Source of the DNA: JBKGYG01 sp046546235
Lineage (GTDB): Bacteria; Bacillota; Clostridia; Lachnospirales; DSM-24629
NCBI GenBank assembly: GCA_046546235.1
Contig: JBKGYG010000011.1
Span: forward strand, 1 to 34,676
Reading direction: 5' to 3'
Length of the DNA: 34,676 bases
In this document: positions 17,360 through 26,638 of the stretch, in pieces
Layout: each line of letters opens with the position of its first letter
Numbering within the stretch: position 1 is the first letter of the stretch
Position numbers and translations under genes: made by a program
Notes under the pieces: model-generated
Databases searched by the model: none
Told to the model about the DNA's origin: nothing
The model's input: the letters and a program-made list of their open reading frames with translations, nothing else

Positions 17360-17644
17360 TTATTCTACTATTGCTAATATATCGCCTTGTTTTACTATGA
17401 TATAGTCTTCACCGTCAAGTTTAACTTCTGTTCCTGCATACTTTGAATAAATTACTTTATCTCCTACTTTTACTTCCATTTTAACTTCTTTACCATCAAC
17501 TGTTCCACCCGGGCCTACTGCTATAACTTCAGCTTCCTGTGGTTTTTCTTTCGCTTGATTAGGTAATACAATACCTGATTTAGTTTTTTCTTCAGCTTCT
17601 AATTGTTTAATAACAACTCTGTCACCTAAAGGTACTAATTTCAT
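17360..17644 (-). CDS. groES: 10-kDa co-chaperonin GroES
   Basis: Seven-fold ring lid for GroEL. 94 residues with the family N-terminus MKLVPLGDRVVIK, a mobile loop EEKTKSGIVLPNQAKEKP and the GDKVIYSKYAGTEVK strand. AAAGGAGG precedes the ATG. First gene of the groESL operon, with the CIRCE operator starting 38 nt upstream. Confidence 0.99.
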   Translation of the reverse strand: MKLVPLGDRVVIKQLEAEEKTKSGIVLPNQAKEKPQEAEVIAVGPGGTVDGKEVKMEVKVGDKVIYSKYAGTEVKLDGEDYIIVKQGDILAIVE

Positions 17645-17681
17645 TAGAAAACCTCCTTTTATTATTTCATATTCTGTTTTG

Positions 17682-17708
17682 TTAGCACTCTATGTTAATG
17701 AGTGCTAA
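17682..17708 (-). promoter_or_regulatory. CIRCE operator of groESL (HrcA-binding site)
   Basis: TTAGCACTC, 9 nt, GAGTGCTAA: a perfect match to the CIRCE consensus. HrcA, not encoded in this window, would repress the operon here until heat shock. Confidence 0.98.
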
Positions 17709-17719
17709 TTTCAATCTAT

Positions 17720-17748
17720 ATATTATTAGAATCACTATTATTATGCAA
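17720..17748 (-). promoter_or_regulatory. Candidate sigma-A promoter of groESL
   Basis: TTGCAT (17743-17748) and TAATAT (17720-17725) with a 17-nt spacer lie directly upstream of CIRCE, placing the operator at or just after the transcription start as expected. Confidence 0.6.
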
Positions 17749-17887
17749 ACCTTTTAATAAGCTAAAATTAGTGATTATAATTAATTACCAATGATTAACT
17801 TTGATTATCTCCTATTTTCTTCTTTTTATTCAATTTTATACCACAAATATTCTGATGCAAAACATAAAAAATAGCATCCATACAGTT

Positions 17888-17916
17888 GTAGGGGCGATTC
17901 ACGAATCGCCCACTAC
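17888..17916. repeat. REP-like palindrome, copy 2 of the GTAGGGGCRATTCAC repeat
   Basis: GGGCGATT pairs with AATCGCCC around a CACG tetraloop (17892-17911), and GTAG/CTAC extends the symmetry outward with one unpaired base. It is much richer in G and C than its surroundings. It shares GTAGGGGC and ATTCAC with 1711-1725. Sequences of this general form are scattered through many bacterial intergenic regions. The remaining parts of 17749-17947 hold nothing I can name. Confidence 0.7.
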
Positions 17917-17947
17917 CCAATATTACCAAAGCAATATAAACACCTTT

Positions 17948-19969
17948 TTACTTAATAGTCTTCAAAGCAAGCTCCAAATCAGTAAGAGGCTCAAGGCATT
18001 CTCCTTTATGACAAACATAAATTGTTGTTTTCCCTTCAATAGGCTTTTTAATATCCTTTGGCGTACTAATCTTTAAACTTAAATAGGGGACTGCCTTTTC
18101 AGACAATTTCCCAATAAAATTATTGATACCGTCAATGTTTTGACTATCATTTGGCGCAATAACAATATCTTGCACTGGATTCAACATTAACATTAAACTA
18201 ATTAAAGAAAAAGTATAACTAATAGGAGAAGACATTAATATATCCATATGTTTTTCATAGAAATTATAGACCTTTTCTTCTAATTTATAGTCCTCTGTAA
18301 TCCGTGCTATTTTTAACATAACTAATAAACCTACCGAATTACCTGACGGTACAGCTCCATCATATGTTTCTTTTGGTCTTAATCCCATCTCTCCTTGATC
18401 TTTTGTCATATAAAAACTACTACTATCATTATCAAAAAATTTATCCATTAAATAATTAAATATTTTTATCGCTTTATCTAAATATTTTTTATCCAATGTA
18501 GACTCATATAACTCAAGAAGTCCCCATACAAAGAAAGAATAGTCATCTACAAAAGATTCTTTTTTAATTTCTCCATCCCTATACCGAATAAAAACTTCTC
18601 CATCTTCAGTTGTTAATTTATCTAAAATAAAATCAGCACTTTTCTTAGCAACATCTCTATATTCATCGTTATAAAAGGCTCTACTTGCATACGCAATTCC
18701 TACTATCATTAACCCATTCCAAGATGTAAGTATTTTATCGTCCTTATGAGGATGTATCCTTTTCTCTCTTGTTCTAAATAATTTCTTTTTCGAATCTTTG
18801 AATTTATTTGACTTTATATTCTTTTTAATTGTTTCTTTATCCTTATCAATAAGATTTAATATATTTTTACCTTCAAAATTTCCTTCCTTAGTTACATTAT
18901 AGTACTTAGCAAATGCTTTTCCTTCATCTTCACCTAGTATTTCAATTATCTCATCATAATCCCATATATAAAAAAGTCCTTCTTCACCTTCAGAATCAGC
19001 ATCTTCGGCACAATAAAAGCCTCCTTCAGAATCTTGCATATCTCTAACAATATAGTCTATTACTTCTTCGACTATATGCTTATAGCATTCATCTTCTGTA
19101 ATGCAATAAAATTTTGTATAAGCATAGATTAAAAGCGCATTATCATAAAGCATCTTTTCAAAATGAGGAACAAGCCATTTTTGATCTGTTGAATATCTAG
19201 AAAAACCTCCTCCAAGATGATCAAATATTCCTCCTTTATACATACTATTTAGAGTTTTTTCTAACATATTTTTTGCTTCATTACTAGAATAAAAATGATA
19301 ATAATACATTAAATAAATAAGTGACCCAGGCATAGGAAACTTAGGCGCTTTTGAAAAACCACCATATCTTTTTTCAAAGCTCTGCTCTAATTGTTTAAAT
19401 GCTTTATGAAAAACTTGTTCATCTACTTCCCCTTTATCAAATGACATCTTATTATAAGATTCAATAGACTCTTTAATATTCTTACCACTATTGATTAGTT
19501 TGTCTTTCTTCTCTGTCCAAGCTTTTCTTATATTCTCAAGTAATTCTATAAAACCAATAGAACCATACCTAGATTGCTTAGGAAAATAAGTCCCAGCATA
19601 AAAAGGCAACTTATTAGGAGTTAAAAATACACTTAAAGGCCATCCCCCATGCCCTGTTAAAGCTTGACAAACATCCATATAAACATGGTCAATATCAGGA
19701 CGTTCCTCTCTATCGACTTTTATAGCAATAAAATTATCATTAAGAACCTTTGCAACCTCTTCATCCTCAAAAGATTCTCTCTCCATCACATGACACCAAT
19801 GACAGGTCGAATAGCCGATGCTAACAAAAACAGGCTTATCCTCATCGCAAGCCTTTTCAAATGCTTCTTCACTCCATGGATACCATTCAACCGGATTATA
19901 GGCGTGTTGCAGTAAGTAAGGTGATTTTTCTTCAGCTAATCTATTAGGTGTAGCTGTAGTAGTTGTCAT
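17948..19969 (-). CDS. YyaL-like thioredoxin-domain protein (DUF255 family)
   Basis: 673 residues, full family length. The N-terminal thioredoxin-like domain carries CHWCHVM with Cys56 and Cys59 spaced CxxC, followed by FIAIKVDREERPDID. The rest resembles an alpha/alpha toroid of the N-acylglucosamine 2-epimerase/glycosidase kind, with LGGGFSRYSTD, VPHFEKMLYDNA and TSWNGLMIVGIAYASRAF. Relatives are the B. subtilis YyaL and human SSP411 proteins; the biochemical role is unsettled, so no reaction is assigned. No signal peptide, hence cytoplasmic. GGAGG precedes the ATG at 8 nt. It is not clearly in an operon with groES or the SurA-like gene. Confidence 0.92.
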   Translation of the reverse strand: MTTTTATPNRLAEEKSPYLLQHAYNPVEWYPWSEEAFEKACDEDKPVFVSIGYSTCHWCHVMERESFEDEEVAKVLNDNFIAIKVDREERPDIDHVYMDVCQALTGHGGWPLSVFLTPNKLPFYAGTYFPKQSRYGSIGFIELLENIRKAWTEKKDKLINSGKNIKESIESYNKMSFDKGEVDEQVFHKAFKQLEQSFEKRYGGFSKAPKFPMPGSLIYLMYYYHFYSSNEAKNMLEKTLNSMYKGGIFDHLGGGFSRYSTDQKWLVPHFEKMLYDNALLIYAYTKFYCITEDECYKHIVEEVIDYIVRDMQDSEGGFYCAEDADSEGEEGLFYIWDYDEIIEILGEDEGKAFAKYYNVTKEGNFEGKNILNLIDKDKETIKKNIKSNKFKDSKKKLFRTREKRIHPHKDDKILTSWNGLMIVGIAYASRAFYNDEYRDVAKKSADFILDKLTTEDGEVFIRYRDGEIKKESFVDDYSFFVWGLLELYESTLDKKYLDKAIKIFNYLMDKFFDNDSSSFYMTKDQGEMGLRPKETYDGAVPSGNSVGLLVMLKIARITEDYKLEEKVYNFYEKHMDILMSSPISYTFSLISLMLMLNPVQDIVIAPNDSQNIDGINNFIGKLSEKAVPYLSLKISTPKDIKKPIEGKTTIYVCHKGECLEPLTDLELALKTIK

Positions 19970-20131
19970 TATACTGCCTCCATTTCTTATTCATAAATAT
20001 TCCTCTTTATTATTTACAAGTTTTACCTAATATACCCATGTTATTTATGAATCTTATAAAACAAATGATAAACTCCTCTATTTCATACTTACCTAATTAA
20101 ATTTTTCTTAAACTCTCAGATCAACTGAATT

Positions 20132-20158
20132 ATCACAAAAGAACCGTCCCCTTGTGAT
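20132..20158. repeat. Palindrome-ended intergenic repeat with GAACCGTCCCC core
   Basis: ATCACAA and TTGTGAT form perfect 7-bp arms around AAGAACCGTCCCC. I recognise this sequence type as a recurrent intergenic element in Clostridia, often near REP-associated IS200-like transposases; none is present here. GC-rich DNA (GGAGGCTTGCCGGGAGCAC) follows to about 20177 and may belong to the same element. The neighbouring interval 19970-20131 holds only the ribosome site of the upstream-reading gene and AT-rich DNA. Confidence 0.6.
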
Positions 20159-20186
20159 GGAGGCTTGCCGGGAGCACATATAAAAA

Positions 20187-20210
20187 ATCTAGTGCCCAAA
20201 GGCACTAGAT
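20187..20210 (-). terminator. Rho-independent terminator of the SurA-like gene
   Basis: ATCTAGTGCC and GGCACTAGAT form a perfect 10-bp stem with a 4-nt loop, followed on the minus strand by TTTTTTAT. It lies 10 nt after the stop codon. Confidence 0.88.
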
Positions 20211-20219
20211 CTTTTGTTA

Positions 20220-21011
20220 TTATAAGAGTATTTCTATATCACTATTTTCTTTTAATTCTTCTACCATTTCCATAAAGTTTGCTTGTTCTTTTTCTTGTGT
20301 AATATTTTCTTCTAATTTATCTTTTAATTCTTCATAAGTCGGAATTGGTTCTTCCTCTGCATCCTCTTCTCCTTCTTGACTTTCAGCTTCTGCTTCAAGT
20401 TGTTCTATATATACACTATAAGCATTTTCTATTTCTTCTTCGGTAACATTGGCTGGTTCCATGTTTTCTTCTACATATTGATAAATTATCAAATCATTTA
20501 CTATTAACTCTTTAACATCGTCTTCAGTTAAATTGTTTGATTCAAGAATTGTATTATATTCCTCTTCTGATCCATATTGCTCTTTAACTGAATCTAATTG
20601 TTCTTCTATATCTTCATCAGTTATTTCATATTCTTCATTTTGTGCTGCTTGTAATAATACTTCGTCTTGAATTAATCCTTGTATTGCTTGTTGCTCTAAC
20701 ATCTTAATCGTTTCTTCGCCTTCTTCACCTTCAAAGGACATTCCATACTGTTCATAAGTTTGAATAAGACTATTTAGGTTATTATCAAAATCTTTTCTTG
20801 TTATACCAACATCATTTACAGTTGCTACAATTTCTTCATCCTGCTGATTATTTGATTTGTCCTCGTCTTGATTATCACTTTCGTTATCCACTATTTCTGT
20901 TTCTTCCTGCTGGTTATTTGATTTATCCTCGTCTTGATTATCACTGCAACCTACTATTAAAAACACCAACATAAATATTGCAACAATTATACTTTTTTTC
21001 TTAATTAACAT
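20220..21011 (-). CDS. SurA-N-domain-like lipoprotein, probable extracytoplasmic chaperone
   Basis: 263 residues from the ATG at 21011. Signal peptide with lipobox LIVGC puts the lipidated cysteine at residue 22, so it is exported and membrane-anchored. A Gln/Asn/Asp-rich linker containing a 22-residue duplication follows, then VATVNDVGITRKDFDNNLNS, typical of the SurA N-terminal substrate-binding domain in PrsA- and SurA-type foldases. The rest is acidic and helical. I see no parvulin (PpiC) catalytic domain, and the length leaves no room for one, so it is probably a holdase rather than an isomerase. The frame continues to 21080, but AGGAG eight bases before the chosen ATG and the signal peptide position support the shorter form. 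TTGTTA/TAACAT upstream is a weak promoter candidate. Confidence 0.82.
   Translation of the reverse strand: MLIKKKSIIVAIFMLVFLIVGCSDNQDEDKSNNQQEETEIVDNESDNQDEDKSNNQQDEEIVATVNDVGITRKDFDNNLNSLIQTYEQYGMSFEGEEGEETIKMLEQQAIQGLIQDEVLLQAAQNEEYEITDEDIEEQLDSVKEQYGSEEEYNTILESNNLTEDDVKELIVNDLIIYQYVEENMEPANVTEEEIENAYSVYIEQLEAEAESQEGEEDAEEEPIPTYEELKDKLEENITQEKEQANFMEMVEELKENSDIEILL
20839..20945 (-). repeat. In-frame 41-bp direct repeat in the lipoprotein linker
   Basis: 20839-20879 and 20905-20945 match at 39 of 41 bases and lie 66 bp apart, exactly 22 codons. They encode SDNQDEDKSNNQQ twice. This is a recent duplication that lengthens the linker between the lipid anchor and the chaperone domain. Confidence 0.9.
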
Positions 21012-21209
21012 TAAATTACTCCTCTCAATTATTATAAATTTGATGTGCCTCATGTTAACACATAATATTTGCAATAACAAGTTTCATAAGGTTATAAAGC
21101 TCCTTACAACAAAGCAAAACATCACTATTCATCGATATTAAGCTTATTTTGTTAAAAATTTGTGAACAATATAATTAACCGTAATCGTTCAGTATTTAGA
21201 GCATATATT

Positions 21210-22502
21210 CTAAATTTCATGTTTTAATTCGCGAAAATATTCATTGATTAGGGCCTCTTGATATCCAGCTTTTCTTTTTTCATTTAATTCATTAATAATA
21301 GGGGTTAATTGTATATCCTCTATATGTTTTAACTGTTTTAACCTTCTATCATTAATTCTTTGATTTGATATAGAGAGTAAATAATTATCTACTGTATACC
21401 CCCAGTAATTAAATACTTCACCGTATCTCTTTTTCAATTTATATGCTATAAGTAAACCTTCAGGGTCAAAATCACCTGCATAGTACATTTTTGTATAATT
21501 TAAAGCAAGTTTGTCTAATAATAAATATGTTGATAATTTTATTTGACCATTAGTGCAAATACAGGAAAAGTTATCTTTATATTTATTTATTAATGCCCCC
21601 ATAACTGTTGGATTTTCTATGATATAAACCTTATCTGTAATGCTTTTTATATTTTTAACTTCTCTTATATTCCATAACGATATATTTAAAGGCTCATTTC
21701 TTTTGAAAAACCCTTGCCACCCTTTATGTACTTGTCCATTGTTATATCCCAAAAGTCCTTTGCATATAGTATAATTTGATAACGGATCTCTTAATAGTCC
21801 AGCTTTATACAATAACTCATTTTTTTCTTCTCCATCTCTTGGAATGTTTAGACTAAATTTATTGCTCAAGTAATAGTACAGCATTTGTAGTATATCTTTC
21901 CCTTCATCTAAAGCATGGGGATTTCTTAGATATTTAGTAGCAAATACTGCTATTTGTTCAATTGAATTATTTTTATATGGCAAATGTAATATTACTTGAT
22001 CCAAATTTTGTATCAAATGTTTAAGTTCTTCTTTATTATTATTATATCTTTTAACAAAGATTTGATATACTTTTGTTCCAATTTCTTTTTGTAATTCAAG
22101 CCACCTTATAAAACTATCATCTTCTAAAGTACTATATAATTCTTTAAAAAATTGTTCTTTCTCTATTTCTTCAACTCTTTTTTTCTCTTTGTTATATATT
22201 ATAGTTGCATTATAATATCCTTCAAGAAGGTCTTTAAGTGTTATACCCTTAAATACCGTTTCCCCTAAAGATTCTTCGAATTTTTTAAGAGATATTGTTG
22301 CAGTTTTATTAGTTGAATAGTCTTTACCCATTAACCCTGATAAAGCTTCTTTTTCTTCTTTTGTTAATTGTTTTAAAACTATATTTCCTCCAACATGTCC
22401 AAGAGATTCATATTTACTTTTCATTAATTGTAATAACCTTTGAAAACCTTTTTCCTCTTTAAAATAATCAATACATTTATCTAGTTTATTATTAACTTGC
22501 AT
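21210..22502 (-). CDS. jetD: Wadjet type III nuclease subunit JetD (MksG-like, TIGR02679-type)
   Basis: 430 residues from the ATG at 22502. The C-terminal third is a TOPRIM/DUF2399-type domain like topoisomerase VI subunit A: VYIIENPTV supplies the conserved Glu296, and YYAGDFDPEGLLIAY supplies Asp344 and Asp346, the metal-binding acidic residues. In characterised Wadjet systems this subunit cuts circular DNA that the SMC complex has extruded. The N-terminal two-thirds is mostly helical and should bind DNA or the SMC complex. The frame continues to 22520, but the chosen ATG has GAGGATGAGGAG before it and fits the 11-nt overlap with jetC. A 7-bp ATTTAGA/TCTAAAT stem overlaps the stop and is a poor terminator. 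Last gene of the operon. Confidence 0.9.
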   Translation of the reverse strand: MQVNNKLDKCIDYFKEEKGFQRLLQLMKSKYESLGHVGGNIVLKQLTKEEKEALSGLMGKDYSTNKTATISLKKFEESLGETVFKGITLKDLLEGYYNATIIYNKEKKRVEEIEKEQFFKELYSTLEDDSFIRWLELQKEIGTKVYQIFVKRYNNNKEELKHLIQNLDQVILHLPYKNNSIEQIAVFATKYLRNPHALDEGKDILQMLYYYLSNKFSLNIPRDGEEKNELLYKAGLLRDPLSNYTICKGLLGYNNGQVHKGWQGFFKRNEPLNISLWNIREVKNIKSITDKVYIIENPTVMGALINKYKDNFSCICTNGQIKLSTYLLLDKLALNYTKMYYAGDFDPEGLLIAYKLKKRYGEVFNYWGYTVDNYLLSISNQRINDRRLKQLKHIEDIQLTPIINELNEKRKAGYQEALINEYFRELKHEI

Positions 22503-25500
22503 TCTCCTCATCCTCAACAATTTGTTCAGAGTTAGGTACTACTAATTCTTTTATTTTTCCATTCCATCGATATCGTATCACAGAGACAAATTTAGCATTA
22601 TTTGGACGTATTAATTCACATATAGCTAATGATGGTACTGTTTCATAATCTCCCCACAGTATCTGTGAATTTATTATAAAGCTTAAGTCCAATTCTACTA
22701 ATAGTCTAAACATATCTTGAATATTATTCTCATCAACTCCAGCAAATGCTTCATCTAATGATATAAGACGAGGACTGTCTTTTCTTGCCCCATCATATCT
22801 AGCATAAACTGCCGAAAATAGGGGTACATACATAGCCATAGCTTTTTCTCCTCCACTAAAGGTGAAAAACTGGTTATTAGTTAATTCTTTTTTGTTTTCT
22901 CCCTCTTTTACAAAAAATAATTGAAACTCAAACCACTGACGATAATCTAATACCTCTTTGATAATTGATAAAAATGTTTGGCTTTGTCCCATTTCTTTTA
23001 GCTGATTTTTAGCCTCTTCTAATTTTGACCTAAAATGCTTAGTAATTTTTTCTCTTTCTTCTATAGGAAGTAACCTAGGGTCTTTATTTAAAATATCTAC
23101 TAATTCAGAAGTAGCTAATTGATCTTCCATTTCAGCTTTTTTCTTTTTCCACCTTAAGCTTAATGTAAGTCCACTTGAAGTATTCATAGATTCCATTAAT
23201 TGATTCATTTTTTTAACCCATCGTTCACTATGCTGTATTTTAGCACGTATTTTTCTACTAATCGAGTGTATTAAGATTTCCTCAAATAGATATCTATCAC
23301 TGTCTTTTAAAAGATTCTGTTGTTCTTTTATTTTATCTTCTAATAATTGAATAAGTCTCATAAAAGGTACTTCTTTTCCTTCAAATTTTCCTTTTATGTC
23401 TATTCTTTTTTGCTTTCTAACTGCAGATATTATTTCTTTATCTTCTATATTATCTATTATTCCCTCTTTTTCAATAAATATATTTTTCATGTTTAAATTA
23501 TATTCAGCTAAGGCTCCTGTATTTTGATGAAATTTTTCCTGAAGAGCTGTTAGGTAATCTTGTCTTTCTTTTGGTTGTTTTAATAATAGTTCATAAGCAT
23601 TTAATATCTTTTTAGCAATTTGAATATTATCATCATTATTCATACTATTATCAACTGCTAATTCTACATAACATAATTTATATTCTGCTATAAAGCTATC
23701 TTCAAATATGTTATATAATTTATTATACTTTGTATATTCCATAGAAAATGTTTCTTTTTCTTTAATATTATGTTTAATATCATCTTCTGCTTTTGTTTTA
23801 TCTACTAAACAACCTTCTCTTTCTTTTGGGATTTCTTCTAATCTGCTAATACACTCTTTGATTTCGTCTTCTATGCTTTTTATATCTTTTTCAGCTAATA
23901 ATTCCTTAGTTTGCAATAGTTCTTTTTTATTTTTATTTAGAATTAATTCTATTTTATTAATATCACTCTGCAAGTCATCTATATGATGTAAATTATATTC
24001 ATATTGTTCATCTTGAATTTGCAACATATTTTTCTTATCTAGATATTTATTGTGTAAAACTTGAAGATCATTCATATTTTCCTGATACTCTTCCATATTC
24101 TCTACTGCTTCTGCAAATAGTTCAACCTTAGGTGATATAGTGATTGTTTTCGTAAGTTCATAAATTAATTCCTTTTGTTTTTGCCACTGTTCATATATCT
24201 CTTGAGATTTCACTTCTTCTTCTTTTAATATCGAAAGTGAATGGTTATAATTATCTTTTGACATTTTATAATCCCTAAATGCTGTTTCTAAATCAATAGT
24301 TTTTGGAAATTGATCTTTCTCATTAACCAACTGAGTGATTTTTTGTTCTATCTTTCCAATCTCTCTATTAATATTTTCTATTAATTTTTCATATTCTTCA
24401 ACTTGGACTTGCAATTCATTTATTTTTTTGGCTTTATATCTTTTCCTAGCTTCATACCCAATAAATTGAGGCGTATAATTTTTAGATACATGTCCTCTTA
24501 AGATACCTAAACCATATTGGCCTGTTTCAGAAATAAATGTTCCTTGTTCTAGTGGGTCTAATAAAAAACTTTTTAAAACATCATCCAACACTTCTAATTC
24601 AACTGTTTTTTGATCTTTTGTATCTATTTTAAGATATTGAGATAATTCATGTTGAAGTATTTTAGGATCTGCAAAAATATATTTATCTGCTATCTCTTTA
24701 TTAGGAATCAATATTTGATCCTTATACTTAGGAGGTACAATTAAAGCATCCAAAATACCCATATCTAGTAATGCCTCTTCTATTATACCTTTTTGTTCTT
24801 CTGTCAAATTATCTTTAAAATCAAACGCTTTGTACAAAGGTATATATGGTATGTTTTTATCATCTAATTTTTTTCTATTTTTTATGATTTTATCTTCTCG
24901 TTGAGGCTCTGGATCTTTTTTTGTTTCCCACTCTTTTATTTGTTTTTTTAGATCTTCTAAATTTTTATTATAAGTTTCAATTTCTCCTTCTTTTATTGCT
25001 TTCTCTTTATCATATCCACTTTTTATTTTATCAAAACTTATCCTAACAGGAGTATAAATATCTTCATAATGACATTCTTCCCCATATTGATCAACGGCGT
25101 GTATTACGCTTGAGAGACTCTCTTTTGCAATTTTTAATAATTTGTTGTTTGATTCCCAATAATATACCTTCTCATTAAATTCTTCTTTAATTTCGCTAAG
25201 TAACACTTCGTGTCTTTCTTCTTCTTTTTGTTTATCCACTGCATCTTTTTTCGCTTTATCCGTTCTTTTCAATTGCTCATCGTATTCACTTTTCTTCTGC
25301 TCTCCTAATTTTATACTATCTAGAGCTTCTTTTAGCTTTGACTTATATGTTCTTACTTGCCCTAAAGTATAGTTAAAATTATATTTTTGGTCGGTTTTTT
25401 CTTTCAATTCATCTATTAAAAATTTATGTTCGTCAAAATGACTAATATTTGCATATTCTTCCATTTCTTCTAACATACTGAATATATTAGATTCTTCTTT

Positions 25501-26637
25501 TTCTATTTCTTCTTTTAATTCCCTTCTTTTATAGTGGAGCTCTCTCTCTTTTTCCTTAGCTACTTCAAGTTTACTATCCTTCATTTTTTTATCTTTTTCG
25601 TTTTGGGCTATAATTTCTTCTAATTCTTGTTCCTTCTCTTTTAGCTTATACGCATCTAACCCTTGCAACTTCTTTTTTTTATTAGTAAAAAGCTCTTTTT
25701 CAATATCTAATTCTTCTAATTTTGTCTCTAATTCAGAAATTATTTTTTTATTATCTGCTATATTTTTTCCTAATTTTTCTAGCTTAAAATGATATTCATT
25801 TAATTTTTTATTAGCCATTATATAATCTTGAGCTTTTTCTGCTAATGTATATTCATTATAGTTTTTATAGGCATTAGATATTTTTCTTGCAGATCTTTGA
25901 CTCTCTTCTAACATTTCAAGATTCGATTTTATATTATCCATATTCTCGATTGCTTCTGACATAGGTCTTAGATCCTCATCTGTAAGGGTTTGAAGTGCAT
26001 TAGCCATTATTTCATATATAACAGTTGGCTTAAAATCTTTGGATAATTTTGGACTTCTTAGCTGTATTAATAATTTAATGAGCTCATCATATGAATCTAT
26101 TTCGTCAAAACCAAATAACATTTCATTTACCATACTCATATATTCTTTTTGAGCAACAAAAAACTTTCCACCTTGTCCTATTCTATTTTCTAGTTCTTTT
26201 TTACTTAATGCTATTTTATCACCGATATTTTTATATAAATAAAAATCATATCCTATACGTCTACCATCAGTAATAACAAAATACCAAGAATCTAATTTAG
26301 TATTCTTCTTTGCCCTAAGTCCCATAGCAATTGTTATATATTTCTGAGCCTTAGGCTTAACAAATTCTAGATAAATGTAGCCCGTTCTTTCATCTTGTTC
26401 AATGTCTCCACCAATTAAATAATTTTCTATTTTTCTAGCCTTAGAACCAAAAGGATCTAAACGACTAGGTGTTTTGTTACCATCTAATAATAAAGGGATA
26501 AAACTTTGCATTGTAACAGATTTACCTGATCCGTTTGAGCCTCTTAGTAACAATCTTCCATCTTCAAAAACAAATTCTTCATCATCATAGTACCAAAAAT
26601 CTATTAATCCTGCTCTATTTATTTTCCATTGTTCCAT
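22492..26637 (-). CDS. jetC: Wadjet type III SMC-like ATPase JetC (MksB/MukB-like, TIGR02680-type)
   Basis: 1381 residues, the motor of the system. The N-terminal head has Walker A GSNGSGKS at 33-40. Long Lys/Glu-rich coiled coils span about 240-575 and 735-1190, separated by a compact non-coiled region at about 590-730 that should be the hinge. The C-terminal head has the ABC signature FSGGEKAMAMY (SGGEK at 1261-1265) and Walker B RLISLDEAFAGVD with Asp1295 and Glu1296. SMC family members extrude DNA loops; Wadjet uses this to recognise small circular plasmids. The start at 26637 is 1 nt after the jetB stop, with GAGGAGGG supplied by the jetB 3' end. No frameshift or internal stop. Confidence 0.95.
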   Translation of the reverse strand: MEQWKINRAGLIDFWYYDDEEFVFEDGRLLLRGSNGSGKSVTMQSFIPLLLDGNKTPSRLDPFGSKARKIENYLIGGDIEQDERTGYIYLEFVKPKAQKYITIAMGLRAKKNTKLDSWYFVITDGRRIGYDFYLYKNIGDKIALSKKELENRIGQGGKFFVAQKEYMSMVNEMLFGFDEIDSYDELIKLLIQLRSPKLSKDFKPTVIYEIMANALQTLTDEDLRPMSEAIENMDNIKSNLEMLEESQRSARKISNAYKNYNEYTLAEKAQDYIMANKKLNEYHFKLEKLGKNIADNKKIISELETKLEELDIEKELFTNKKKKLQGLDAYKLKEKEQELEEIIAQNEKDKKMKDSKLEVAKEKERELHYKRRELKEEIEKEESNIFSMLEEMEEYANISHFDEHKFLIDELKEKTDQKYNFNYTLGQVRTYKSKLKEALDSIKLGEQKKSEYDEQLKRTDKAKKDAVDKQKEEERHEVLLSEIKEEFNEKVYYWESNNKLLKIAKESLSSVIHAVDQYGEECHYEDIYTPVRISFDKIKSGYDKEKAIKEGEIETYNKNLEDLKKQIKEWETKKDPEPQREDKIIKNRKKLDDKNIPYIPLYKAFDFKDNLTEEQKGIIEEALLDMGILDALIVPPKYKDQILIPNKEIADKYIFADPKILQHELSQYLKIDTKDQKTVELEVLDDVLKSFLLDPLEQGTFISETGQYGLGILRGHVSKNYTPQFIGYEARKRYKAKKINELQVQVEEYEKLIENINREIGKIEQKITQLVNEKDQFPKTIDLETAFRDYKMSKDNYNHSLSILKEEEVKSQEIYEQWQKQKELIYELTKTITISPKVELFAEAVENMEEYQENMNDLQVLHNKYLDKKNMLQIQDEQYEYNLHHIDDLQSDINKIELILNKNKKELLQTKELLAEKDIKSIEDEIKECISRLEEIPKEREGCLVDKTKAEDDIKHNIKEKETFSMEYTKYNKLYNIFEDSFIAEYKLCYVELAVDNSMNNDDNIQIAKKILNAYELLLKQPKERQDYLTALQEKFHQNTGALAEYNLNMKNIFIEKEGIIDNIEDKEIISAVRKQKRIDIKGKFEGKEVPFMRLIQLLEDKIKEQQNLLKDSDRYLFEEILIHSISRKIRAKIQHSERWVKKMNQLMESMNTSSGLTLSLRWKKKKAEMEDQLATSELVDILNKDPRLLPIEEREKITKHFRSKLEEAKNQLKEMGQSQTFLSIIKEVLDYRQWFEFQLFFVKEGENKKELTNNQFFTFSGGEKAMAMYVPLFSAVYARYDGARKDSPRLISLDEAFAGVDENNIQDMFRLLVELDLSFIINSQILWGDYETVPSLAICELIRPNNAKFVSVIRYRWNGKIKELVVPNSEQIVEDEENAS

Positions 26638-26638
26638 T

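Noticed and set aside
22492..26637. DNA repair ATPase of the SbcC/RecN type
   Set aside because: The flanking jetA, jetB and TOPRIM-domain jetD genes, and head motifs of the MukB/TIGR02680 kind, fit Wadjet rather than repair.
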